Assembly: GCF_002224285.1 (NCBI RefSeq)
Contig: NZ_CP022436.1
Span: forward strand, 806,001-870,000
DNA length: 64,000 nucleotides
Source: Arthrobacter sp. YN
GTDB taxonomy: Bacteria; Actinomycetota; Actinomycetes; Actinomycetales; Micrococcaceae
Direction of reading: 5' to 3'
Positions 53,001-60,272 of the stretch are shown piece after piece (position 1 is the stretch's first letter; each line of letters starts with the position of its first letter). The notes under the pieces are model-generated. The model saw only the letters and a list, made by a program, of their open reading frames with translations, did not search any database and had not been told where the DNA came from. Made by a program: the position numbers and the translations under genes.

Positions 53001-55076
53001 GAAAGCGCCGAGCGCCCGGCCGAGGTCAACGGGGCGGCCGAGGGAGTCACCCTTCCAGAAGGGGAGCTTGCCCGGTTGGCCGAAGGCCGGGGAGACCAGG
53101 ACGCGGTCGTGGGTGATGTCCTCGATCTTCCAACTGGTGGCGCCAAGCGCAAAGACATCACCGACCCGGGATTCGTACACCATTTCCTCATCGAGTTCAC
53201 CTACCCGGCGGCCGCCCTTGGCCGCGCGGGCGGAGGCAGTGGGTTCACTCCCGTCCCCGCTGCCGGGGGAAGCTGAGCCCTCGACCTCCGTGCCGATGAT
53301 GTACACGCCGAACAGTCCCCGGTCCGGGATGGTGCCACCGGAGGTCACTGCCAAGCGTTGGGCTCCTGGCCTGCCCTCAATGGTTCCTGCATGCCGGTCC
53401 CAGATGATGCGCGGCCGCAGCTCGGCGAACTCGTCGGAGGGGTACCGGCCGGCCAAGAGGTCCAGGGTGGCCTCGAACGCGGAGCGCGGCAGGCTGGCGA
53501 AGGGTGCGGAACGCCGCACAGTGCTGAACCAGTCTTCGACGTCAATGCTCCCCAGCGCAGTTGCCGCGACCGTCTGCTGGGCCAGGATGTCCAAAGGATT
53601 CGTGGGGATGCTCAACCGTTCAATCTGTCCACTGAGCATGCGTTCCACTGTGACGCTTGTGTGCAGGAGATCCGCCCTGTGCTTGGGGAACAGCACGCCT
53701 TCGGAAATCTCGCCCACTTGGTGTCCGGCGCGTCCTACCCGCTGGAGGCCACTGGCAACCGACGGCGGAGACTCCACCTGGATGACCAAGTCCACAGCAC
53801 CCATATCGATGCCAAGTTCCAGGGATGAGGTTGCCACCACGCACCGGAGCCTGCCGGACTTGAGGTCGTCCTCGATCATGGCGCGCTGGTCTTTGGACAC
53901 CGAGCCGTGGTGGGCACGGGCCAACACGGGATCGGCACCGGTGGTACTGCCGGCCTGCGCCATCATGTGAGCCGGCGTGGCGGTGGACGCCGGCACTGTG
54001 GATGCCGGAGCTATGGACCCCGACGCGCCGGGGCTGTCCTCCGGTGCTGCCCACTCTCCGCCGCCCACTGCCATCAATTGCCGTTCGGCGTAAATTTCAT
54101 TGAGCCGTGCCGTCAGGCGCTCCGAAAGACGCCGGGAATTGGCAAACACAATGGTGGATTGCTTGGACAGGACCAGATCAACAATCTGTTCCTCCACATG
54201 CGGCCAGATAGAGGCCTGCGGCTGTAGGCCGGACGCCGGGCCGGAATCGAACGCTCCGGCAGCACCCTGCAGGTCCGACATGTCCTCCACAGGGACAGTG
54301 ACGGTGAGGTTCCAGTTCTTCTTCGACGGCGGAGCCACGATTTCGACCGGAGCCTGGCCCGCCAGGAACTGCGCCACCAACTCGCGCGGTTGGACGGTAG
54401 CCGAGAGCCCGATGCGCTGCGCCGGCTTGGGAAGCAAGGCATCCAGACGTTCCAGCGAGACGGCAAGGTGCGCCCCGCGTTTAGTACCCGCAACGGCGTG
54501 CACTTCGTCGATGATGATGGTGTCCACTTCGCTGAGCGTCTCCCGGGCACGGGAGGTCAGCATGAGGAACAGGGACTCGGGTGTGGTGATCAGGATGTCC
54601 GGTGGGTTGGTCAACAGCGTACGGCGATCTGCCGCCGTCGTATCTCCTGAACGGACACCGACCGTGACAAGCGGTGCGGGCAGTCCCAAACGCTTGGCAG
54701 TCTGGGTGATGCCAATCAGCGGCGCCCGGAGGTTCCGCTCAACGTCCACGCCCAGCGCTTTCAGCGGCGATATATAGAGGACACGTGTTTTAGTCTTGGG
54801 TCTTTTGGTCCGGCCCTTGCCGTTGGCGGGGACGGTCTCCAAACCCGGAAGGGTATCCGTCGGGCTGGAATGAAGCCGATCCAAGGCCCAAAGGAACGCT
54901 GCGAGGGTTTTGCCGGAACCAGTGGGCGCAACTACCAGGGCATGCGAACCTGACGAGATCGCGTTCCACGCCCCGTCCTGCGCGGGGGTGGGCTCGGAAA
55001 AAGCGCCGAGGAACCATTCCCTGGTTGCCTGGGTGAAACGGCTGATGGCGCCATCCGACGCCTGCGGCTCCTGCAT
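50058..55076 (-). CDS. lhr: Lhr-family ATP-dependent DNA helicase
   Basis: A 1672-residue SF2 helicase that translocates 3' to 5' on DNA, with a preference for RNA:DNA hybrids in the mycobacterial enzyme. RecA1 has VVAPTGSGKTLAAFLWALDR (Walker A, about residue 50), DEVHAV (motif II) and GLSATV (motif III); RecA2 has VATSSLELGIDMGAVDLVIQ and QRVGRAGH. Lhr winged-helix and beta-barrel modules follow, with the large C-terminal Lhr-CTD from about 860. Extra Ser/Gly/Ala-rich insertions (for example PGASGSIAPASTVPASTATP near residue 360) make it somewhat longer than mycobacterial Lhr (about 1500). Coupled to nei2. Confidence 0.95.
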   Translation of the reverse strand: MQEPQASDGAISRFTQATREWFLGAFSEPTPAQDGAWNAISSGSHALVVAPTGSGKTLAAFLWALDRLHSSPTDTLPGLETVPANGKGRTKRPKTKTRVLYISPLKALGVDVERNLRAPLIGITQTAKRLGLPAPLVTVGVRSGDTTAADRRTLLTNPPDILITTPESLFLMLTSRARETLSEVDTIIIDEVHAVAGTKRGAHLAVSLERLDALLPKPAQRIGLSATVQPRELVAQFLAGQAPVEIVAPPSKKNWNLTVTVPVEDMSDLQGAAGAFDSGPASGLQPQASIWPHVEEQIVDLVLSKQSTIVFANSRRLSERLTARLNEIYAERQLMAVGGGEWAAPEDSPGASGSIAPASTVPASTATPAHMMAQAGSTTGADPVLARAHHGSVSKDQRAMIEDDLKSGRLRCVVATSSLELGIDMGAVDLVIQVESPPSVASGLQRVGRAGHQVGEISEGVLFPKHRADLLHTSVTVERMLSGQIERLSIPTNPLDILAQQTVAATALGSIDVEDWFSTVRRSAPFASLPRSAFEATLDLLAGRYPSDEFAELRPRIIWDRHAGTIEGRPGAQRLAVTSGGTIPDRGLFGVYIIGTEVEGSASPGSGDGSEPTASARAAKGGRRVGELDEEMVYESRVGDVFALGATSWKIEDITHDRVLVSPAFGQPGKLPFWKGDSLGRPVDLGRALGAFIRELSAADEAPAMERCQASGLDAFAASNLLQYLREQKEATEIVPSDRTLVVERFHDELGDWRVVLHSPFGMPVHAPWALAVGQRLQQRYGLDGSAMAADDGIVLRVPMMEDEPPGAELFLFDPEELEQIVTAEVGGSALFASRFRECAARALLLPRQNPAKRQPLWQQRQRSAQLLDVARKYPSFPIVLETVRECLQDVYDLPALKDIAASVERRELRIVETTTQQPSPFAKSLLFGYVAQFLYEGDSPLAERRAAALALDSTLLNELLGRVELRELLDAAVIDSTERELQRLAPDRRVRGMEGVADLLRLLGPLSVEEVAERLQGVEPAETMQQPGTLEQHVSADHPDGAEHLEEAPPAAPPGTVTDAGSHLASLQKANRALKVTIGGVERFAAVEDSARLRDAIGVPLPMGVPLAFIEPVNDPLGDLVSRYARTHGPFTASEAASRLGLGVAVVNTALKRLAGDGRVVEGEFRPHAVAEPQPMAEGADRELMTLDAPPSSEWCDAEVLRKLRRRSLAALRAEVEPVDTAAYGRFLPAWQNVTPPGKSRSQALRGLDGIITAVDQLSGVPIPASAWEPLVLASRVADYKPAMLDELMAAGELLWSGAGSLPGNDGWISLHVADSAELTLNPSPEFEPGDAQQRLLEHFSAGGGYFFRQLTDVAGGMDSVLSDDAVVSALWDLVWAGRVTGDTFAPVRAMIAGGKTAHRQVAKAPRARAPRLSRLGRSHGTGLLGSPGLTGGRYGSVSGGIAAAPPSAVGRWSALPAPELDPTIHARGTAELLLDRYGVVTRGSVMAENIIGGFGLMYKVLARLEEAGRCRRGYFIEHLGAAQFAVPATVDRLRSFTEDARISKAEPSALALAATDPANPYGAALPWPALSVDAGSGHRPGRKAGALVVMVDGALVLYVERGGKTLLTFNQDEAVLALAAQALVDVVRRGAVDKLFMEKVNGHDLLETPIAVALAAAGAYSTPKGLRIRA

Positions 55077-55088
55077 TCATCCATCATG

Positions 55089-55125
55089 CCCCACGGCCCC
55101 GACAGAATAAGACGGCGCCGTGGGG
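55089..55125 (-). terminator. Hairpin between DUF4232 gene and lhr
   Basis: CCCCACGGC (55089-55097) pairs with GCCGTGGGG (55117-55125), 19-base loop, directly after the DUF4232 stop and before the lhr start. Confidence 0.6.
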
Positions 55126-55131
55126 ACAGTG

Positions 55132-55767
55132 TCAGACTGCCTGGAATGCGGTGATGGTCAGGAGCTTGATACCGGCGTTGCTGCACGCATCATGCGGCTC
55201 AGCGACGAACAGCGATGCTGTGTCGTTCGGCGGGTAGATACGGAAACCGGCAGCGGGGACCTTGGTGCAATCGCCGTAGTTACCGGCCTGCGTGTAGCGG
55301 ATTTCGGCCCACGCCGACTTGCCCGCGGCCAGTTCGATCTTGGTGACCGGGGTGGTGGTTTCGCGGGTTGCCGGCTCGCCGATCGGTTCACCATTGGCAT
55401 CGGCGGTCAGTGAGACACCTGCGAAGCCCTCCAGGATGCAGGGTGTGGTGCCGGAGTTCGTCAAGATCAGCTTCTCGTAGATGCTGCCTGCTGCTCCGCC
55501 GCCGGTTGAATCGGTAGCAGCTGTCAGGGACGCTGCTTTGCACAGGGTGGCATCTGCCGGAGCAGCCGACGTCGCCGACGGCGATGGGGTCGTTGTGGCC
55601 GTTGCCGAAGGTGAGCTGGGGGTCGACGAGGCCGACGGAGTTGAAGAAGTGGGCGGGGCACTGCTGCTTTCCGCCGGGCTGGGGCTTGGCCCGCAGGCTG
55701 CCAGGAGCAGCAGTGAAGCGGCTGCCGTCGTCGTCACAAGTCCGGTTTTAATGCGCTGAGTCCACAT
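55132..55767 (-). CDS. DUF4232 lipoprotein
   Basis: A 211-residue predicted lipoprotein: signal peptide with lipobox LAAC, Cys25, then a Ser/Thr/Pro/Ala stalk (about 27-70) and a C-terminal beta-sandwich of the DUF4232 type (LTNSGTTPCILEGFAGVSLT, AWAEIRYTQAGNYGDC, two Cys pairs). The family is common in actinobacterial envelopes with unknown function. ATG 55767 is chosen because it starts the signal peptide; the frame is open further upstream but without signal features. Confidence 0.87.
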   Translation of the reverse strand: MWTQRIKTGLVTTTAAASLLLLAACGPSPSPAESSSAPPTSSTPSASSTPSSPSATATTTPSPSATSAAPADATLCKAASLTAATDSTGGGAAGSIYEKLILTNSGTTPCILEGFAGVSLTADANGEPIGEPATRETTTPVTKIELAAGKSAWAEIRYTQAGNYGDCTKVPAAGFRIYPPNDTASLFVAEPHDACSNAGIKLLTITAFQAV

Positions 55768-55827
55768 GGGCACCAGCCTTGCCCTGGCTGTGACGTGAGT
55801 CAATTGAGCCACGGCGAAGTGCCTGGA

Positions 55828-55860
55828 TTGGCGCCCGGATCGTAATCTTCCGGGCGCCAA
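55828..55860 (-). terminator. Terminator of the YcnI operon
   Basis: TTGGCGCCCGGA (55828-55839) pairs perfectly with 55849-55860, nine-base loop, 11 bp after the YcnI stop codon. Confidence 0.85.
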
Positions 55861-55871
55861 CCCGGGGGCAA

Positions 55872-56615
55872 CTACTTGGAGGAATCAGCCTTGACCGCTG
55901 CGGGTTTGGCAGCGCGGCTGCGGAAGAACGCAGCACCGCCCAGGCCCAAACCAGCGATGCCGGCGATCAGACCGGCCCAGCTTCGTGCCTGCGAGCCGTC
56001 GTCGGAGGTCACTGCCGAGGCCTGCTCTGTGGAGACGGCGGTTGCAGCGTGGTGGTCACCTTCCGCAACTGCGGGCGTGACGGTGACCGACGGCGCCGGA
56101 GCCTTGAGATCGTGGGGGTCCTGGCCCTCCTTGGCGATCTCGGACCAATCGGTCTGGCCCTGCTCGCAGGTCTGCAGCGTGGGGAAGTAGAGGGTCTTGC
56201 CGGCTGCATCCGGCAGCTTGACGGACAGGACCAACGCGTCACGCAGGTGAGGGTCAAGCGGGGCCTTGGCCGTGTACACAATCTGGCTTGTGCGCTTGGT
56301 GATGGAGGTGCCGTCATCCAGCTTCTTGGGCTCGGCCAGGGTCTCCGTGACCTTCTCCACGGTCCAGTTCGGGTTGACGGTCGGCTGTGCGTCATTCAGC
56401 TCTTCGGGGAGTGAAATGGCAACTTTTGTGGTGCCGGACGTGTCGCAACCGTGGGGGATGCCGAAGGTGACCAAAGCGTACGAGTTGGCAGCGGTCTTGT
56501 TCGGGTCGGCAGAAACGTGGGCAGAGGCTCCGGCCAGACCTGCCATCATCAGGGCGGCGGTTCCACCGGCGACGGCGGTAGCGGAAAGGGTGCGACGGAG
56601 GGCGGACTTGTTCAT
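55872..56615 (-). CDS. YcnI-family copper-binding membrane protein
   Basis: A 247-residue protein with a signal peptide ending SA-HVSADP, so the mature N-terminal residue would be His33. In Bacillus YcnI this terminal His forms a copper(II) site with a Trp; the candidate Trp here is in QTDWSEIAKEG. VTFGIPHGCDTSGTTKVAIS and TVEKVTETLAEP are family segments. A C-terminal membrane helix (about 218-236) with a basic tail anchors it. The upstream gene is a polytopic membrane protein with His-rich loops; together they suggest copper handling at the outer face of the membrane. A terminator follows at 55828. Confidence 0.9.
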   Translation of the reverse strand: MNKSALRRTLSATAVAGGTAALMMAGLAGASAHVSADPNKTAANSYALVTFGIPHGCDTSGTTKVAISLPEELNDAQPTVNPNWTVEKVTETLAEPKKLDDGTSITKRTSQIVYTAKAPLDPHLRDALVLSVKLPDAAGKTLYFPTLQTCEQGQTDWSEIAKEGQDPHDLKAPAPSVTVTPAVAEGDHHAATAVSTEQASAVTSDDGSQARSWAGLIAGIAGLGLGGAAFFRSRAAKPAAVKADSSK

Positions 56616-56734
56616 GGGATTGCCTTTCGGGGGCGCCGGCTGAGGCGGCGCGGGGGTACGGGTTGAAGGCCCGTCACCATGCAAAGTCTTTGCGTTTGCG
56701 GCGCGCTGTTGCGTCGCCTTGGTGCCGGGCGGAA

Positions 56735-57355
56735 CTAGGGAAGTACGACGACGGCGGGCGGGCCGCGTCGGCTGTCTTGCCTGAGGTTCCGCCAGGGGCG
56801 GGGGATGAAGACGTCGGGTGCGCCAACCGCGACAGGGGAGGCGCCGGCGTCGGGCCTGAACACCAAGGTCGGCAGGGCGAGCAGCGGCCGTAGCCAGGCC
56901 GCCAACTGCCAGAGCGCATCTTCACCCTTGGTCAGGACGATCGCAGAAGCAAAGGTAGCGATGACGTGGCCCACCAGCATCAAGGTGCCGAAAGCCGTCC
57001 CGAGCTCATGGGTGTGCGCTGCTGCGATGTCCAGGCCGGGGCTCAAGGAACCGCCGCCCAGGTGGTGGTTCGCCGCCGGACCCGTGGCTGTGATGGGCCC
57101 CAAGGCCGTGAAGGCCTCGTGAAGCACCAATTGTCCCGCGCCCAAGAGGCCCGCCATGGAGACGAGGTTCAGCTTGAAACGGGTAGCCAGTGTTGCCACC
57201 AGAGCCGTCAGCACCACGAGCGCCAACAGGACCGGGGCCGTGGGAAGCGTCCCGCCGCCCACAATGTGGGCACCTGCTGCGAGGAGAACCACCACAAGGG
57301 AGACGGCGCCCGACCGCAGAGCATGGAAGGGAGCCCGGGTCCGCGATGTGCGCAC
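56735..57355 (-). CDS. Polytopic membrane protein of the YcnI locus
   Basis: A 206-residue membrane protein, not recognised as a named family. Four helices are likely (about 13-35, 40-60, 65-88, 118-142) with histidines between them (LVLHEAFTALG, ANHHLGGG, AAAHTHELG). GTG 57355 has GGGAGG five bases upstream. It precedes ycnI by 119 bp in the same direction with no terminator, so they are probably one operon; a role in copper handling is inferred from that and from the His clusters. The C-terminal tail PRPWRNLRQDSRRGPP is soluble. Confidence 0.7.
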   Translation of the reverse strand: MRTSRTRAPFHALRSGAVSLVVVLLAAGAHIVGGGTLPTAPVLLALVVLTALVATLATRFKLNLVSMAGLLGAGQLVLHEAFTALGPITATGPAANHHLGGGSLSPGLDIAAAHTHELGTAFGTLMLVGHVIATFASAIVLTKGEDALWQLAAWLRPLLALPTLVFRPDAGASPVAVGAPDVFIPRPWRNLRQDSRRGPPAVVVLP

Positions 57356-57508
57356 GTGGTCCTCCCTGATCTCATTTGTTGCTTGATTGTCGGCGTCTTG
57401 ATTCTATCGGGAGTTCGGCGCCGGCCTGGCCTCGGATGGGTGGCTATGTGGATAGGTGCGCCGAGGGGCGGGATCCCGGCACTTTGGCAGCGACGAAAGA
57501 GGTGAGAG

Positions 57509-58066
57509 CTAACCCCTCGCCCGCCGGACGAAGGTTGCTTGTGGGGGCTGAGGCACTTTCGCTGCGGAAGTGGAACGACGACGGCGGAGCTCCAGTTTGA
57601 GGCTCTGCTCGCCGCGCGCCATGGCCCAGTGATGGTTGGCCGAGAATGCGGGTTTGAGGAGCCAGCTCAGGCGTCGGAGCAGTGGTTTGGCTGCGCTGAC
57701 CCGCCAATCGTAGGTGATGACCACTTCCGGGCCGTCGGTTTCAAAAGTCCACCGACCTGTTCCATTAAGATCGCCAGCGGCGGTGAGGGCGAAGCCGTCG
57801 AGGCTCACGGGCTCTGTGACGGTCAGACGCCAACGCAGGGTATACGGAAGCCAGCCCTTGGTGTGAAGGTCGAAGGCGGCGCCAACGCCGTCGGGTTGGC
57901 CGTCGGCCACGGGAGTGACCGTGAGATAGACAGACGGCCACCATTGCCTGAGAGTCCGGGCGTCACCGAGGATGTCCAAGACTTCCTGGCGGGTTCCCGC
58001 TACACGCCACACGGTGACGAACTCGTAGTCAGTGCTTCTGCTGGTTCTTTTGGTGGTCCCGGCCAT
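57509..58066 (-). CDS. SRPBCC-domain protein
   Basis: A 185-residue polyketide-cyclase-like protein: YEFVTVWRVAGTRQEVLDIL, LRQWWPSVYLTVTPV, FDLHTKGWLPYTLRWRLTVT, and a long C-terminal helix SANHHWAMARGEQSLKLEL. Ligand unknown. GGAGG precedes the ATG. It lies between the kinase gene and the copper locus and reads with both, but gaps of about 150 bp make operon membership uncertain. Confidence 0.82.
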   Translation of the reverse strand: MAGTTKRTSRSTDYEFVTVWRVAGTRQEVLDILGDARTLRQWWPSVYLTVTPVADGQPDGVGAAFDLHTKGWLPYTLRWRLTVTEPVSLDGFALTAAGDLNGTGRWTFETDGPEVVITYDWRVSAAKPLLRRLSWLLKPAFSANHHWAMARGEQSLKLELRRRRSTSAAKVPQPPQATFVRRARG

Positions 58067-58214
58067 TGTTGCCTCCGCGGTCCGTGCTGGTTCCGATGGT
58101 GTCTTGTGGCATCCGGGGCCAATCTACTCCTGGCTTCGTCGAAGGGTTAGCTCTCGCCCCTTTGAGCGCGTGAAAGGGGTGAGATCCGGCCCCTCGGTGG
58201 AGGCGAAGACGGAG

Positions 58215-60197
58215 CTACTCGCCCGAGTTCTCCCGGGACGTGATGCCGAAGGGGGCTGACTTGAGCTCGGTGAAGTTTCCCACGCTGGCCCGGACCGTGC
58301 ATTGCGGCGTGATCTGCAGAGCAGTGACGGTGAGTCCTGAGCTGTCCACTGCCAACGCCCCGCCACAACCGTCGGCGAACCGCACTCCCTTTTCACCGCC
58401 GGTGACTGCGTCGAGCATCTGCGATGGCTTACCCGAGGCCGGGCTGACGTAGAGGGGATTGAGTTCATCGGCGCCGCCTGCCCACACTGGAACCAGCGTG
58501 ATTTTCAGGGGACTGGGCGTGACAACGCGGGCAGGGGTGCGGACCTCCACACCCTTGAGGCGTTGTACCGGGTACGCGGTGCCTTTGACGGCAGGGTTCT
58601 GCGTGGCGGCCGTGGTTGCGGCCGATCCGCTGCGGAGCCAGGCATCGATTGCTTTCTGGTCCGCGGGCTGCACAGGTACCTTGGCGGTCAGTTGTACAGA
58701 TCCGCCGGCGGCAATCTCCATCCCGGACACCTTCCAGCCGCACTCAACGTCAAGGCCGGTGATGGAAGCCTGGTTACGGCTCACAGCGCCACCATCCCAC
58801 GTCACAGCCGGGCAGGCATCGCCATCGGCAAGTCCGGGGATGACCTCAAGGAATTCACCGGACAACGGCGCTTTCTGAGCCGAGTAGGACACCGTCAATC
58901 GAACCTGGCCGGACGAAGGCTCGTACGTTGCACTCCGCGAAATGGCGAGGCCTGTCGGCAGGGCAGGGTCCTGCAGTTGCGCTGACAGCTGTTGTCCGGG
59001 AGGCGTGGGTGCTGCCTGCTGGGTGGCGGGGGACAGGAGGATAAAACCCACCACCATGGCCACGATCAGGAAAACAGCGCCAGCGGCCAGAAGCAGCGCT
59101 TTGCGTGTCCGCCAAAACGGGGTCGAGTCTTTTTCCTCTGCCCTTTCCTCCGCTTGGTGACGGACCTCGCGGCGCGGCATGGGGCGTGCAATGGTAGCGC
59201 TGCCGGCCTGCCCCAGGTCCGGAGCCACAGCATCGACGCCGGAAGGTGGGACCGCTGCAAAGGCTGCGAGTTCGTCATCGGTAAAGGCGCCGCGGACGAC
59301 GGTAGCGGGACGTTCGACGTCGTCGAACTCTTCGGGCGCTGTCCCCCGGAGGAGAGCGGGCTTGCCCGCAAGACCGGGCGCCAGGCGTCGGAGGGTCGAC
59401 GCAGCCTCAGCGGCCGTTGGTCGTTGGTTGGGGTCTTTGGACAACAGCCGATCCAGGACGCTCCACAAAGCATCATCCACCGGAATACGGGGCGGTCGCG
59501 AAGAGACATGGCGGTAAGCAACGCTGAAGTCCGTCCCCGGACCCGCGAACGGCGTGCGGCCGGCAAGGAGTTCGTAGAGCAGGACTCCCGTGGAATAGAC
59601 ATCTCCGGCGGGCCCGGACCGGCCTTGGCTGATGAGTTCGGGAGGCATGTACTGCGGAGTGCCGATCAGGCCTGTCGTCTGGCGGATTTTCTCGCCCACG
59701 ACGTCGGAAATGCCAAAGTCGGACACACGCACGTCGCCGCTTTCACACTCGGACCACGGGCGGGCCAGGAGCACATTGTCCGGCTTGATGTCACGGTGCG
59801 TCACGCCCCGCGAGTGGGCGAACGCGAGGGCATCGAAGATTTCGGCGGCAACTTTCACTGCTTCTTCGGAGGGCATCGGGCCTGCGTCCTTGACGACGTC
59901 GCGCAGCGAGCCGCCCGCGATGTAGTCCATGACGATGGCCAGCCGTTCACCCTCAACCACCATGTCCCGTACCGTGACGATGCTTGAATCCTGCAGACCA
60001 AGCAGCACGGAGCGCTCGCGGACGAACCGCTCTACCAAGGAGGGGTCATCGGCATGCTCCGGGCGCAGGACTTTGGCCGCCAGGGTGCGGCCGTCTGTGG
60101 ACGTGACGGTCCAGACTTCGCCCACAGCCCCTGAGCCCACCCGCTCCCCAAAGCGGTAGGACGCGCCCAACGCCTGACCCGTTTGTGCCAATTGCAT
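58215..60197 (-). CDS. Membrane Ser/Thr protein kinase (PknB-like catalytic domain)
   Basis: A 660-residue Hanks-type kinase. The kinase domain (about 10-270) has the Gly loop GERVGSGAVGEVW, the ATP lysine in TLAAKVLRPE, catalytic THRDIKPDNVLL, DFGISDVVG and the activation segment GLIGTPQYMPPEL. A cytoplasmic juxtamembrane linker leads to a membrane helix (LLLAAGAVFLIVAMVVGFIL, about 380-402) and an extracellular region of about 260 residues with beta-rich repeats but no PASTA motif. GGAGAG lies seven bases before ATG 60197; an upstream TTG has no site of its own. It follows the EccC-like ATPase by 75 bp and likely belongs to the same secretion locus. Confidence 0.93.
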   Translation of the reverse strand: MQLAQTGQALGASYRFGERVGSGAVGEVWTVTSTDGRTLAAKVLRPEHADDPSLVERFVRERSVLLGLQDSSIVTVRDMVVEGERLAIVMDYIAGGSLRDVVKDAGPMPSEEAVKVAAEIFDALAFAHSRGVTHRDIKPDNVLLARPWSECESGDVRVSDFGISDVVGEKIRQTTGLIGTPQYMPPELISQGRSGPAGDVYSTGVLLYELLAGRTPFAGPGTDFSVAYRHVSSRPPRIPVDDALWSVLDRLLSKDPNQRPTAAEAASTLRRLAPGLAGKPALLRGTAPEEFDDVERPATVVRGAFTDDELAAFAAVPPSGVDAVAPDLGQAGSATIARPMPRREVRHQAEERAEEKDSTPFWRTRKALLLAAGAVFLIVAMVVGFILLSPATQQAAPTPPGQQLSAQLQDPALPTGLAISRSATYEPSSGQVRLTVSYSAQKAPLSGEFLEVIPGLADGDACPAVTWDGGAVSRNQASITGLDVECGWKVSGMEIAAGGSVQLTAKVPVQPADQKAIDAWLRSGSAATTAATQNPAVKGTAYPVQRLKGVEVRTPARVVTPSPLKITLVPVWAGGADELNPLYVSPASGKPSQMLDAVTGGEKGVRFADGCGGALAVDSSGLTVTALQITPQCTVRASVGNFTELKSAPFGITSRENSGE

Positions 60198-60272
60198 GTC
60201 CGTACTCTCCAAAGCTGTCGATCTGATGTCCGGGCCCGTCCCGCGGACCCCTGCAAAGTGTCTGCTGTTGGG

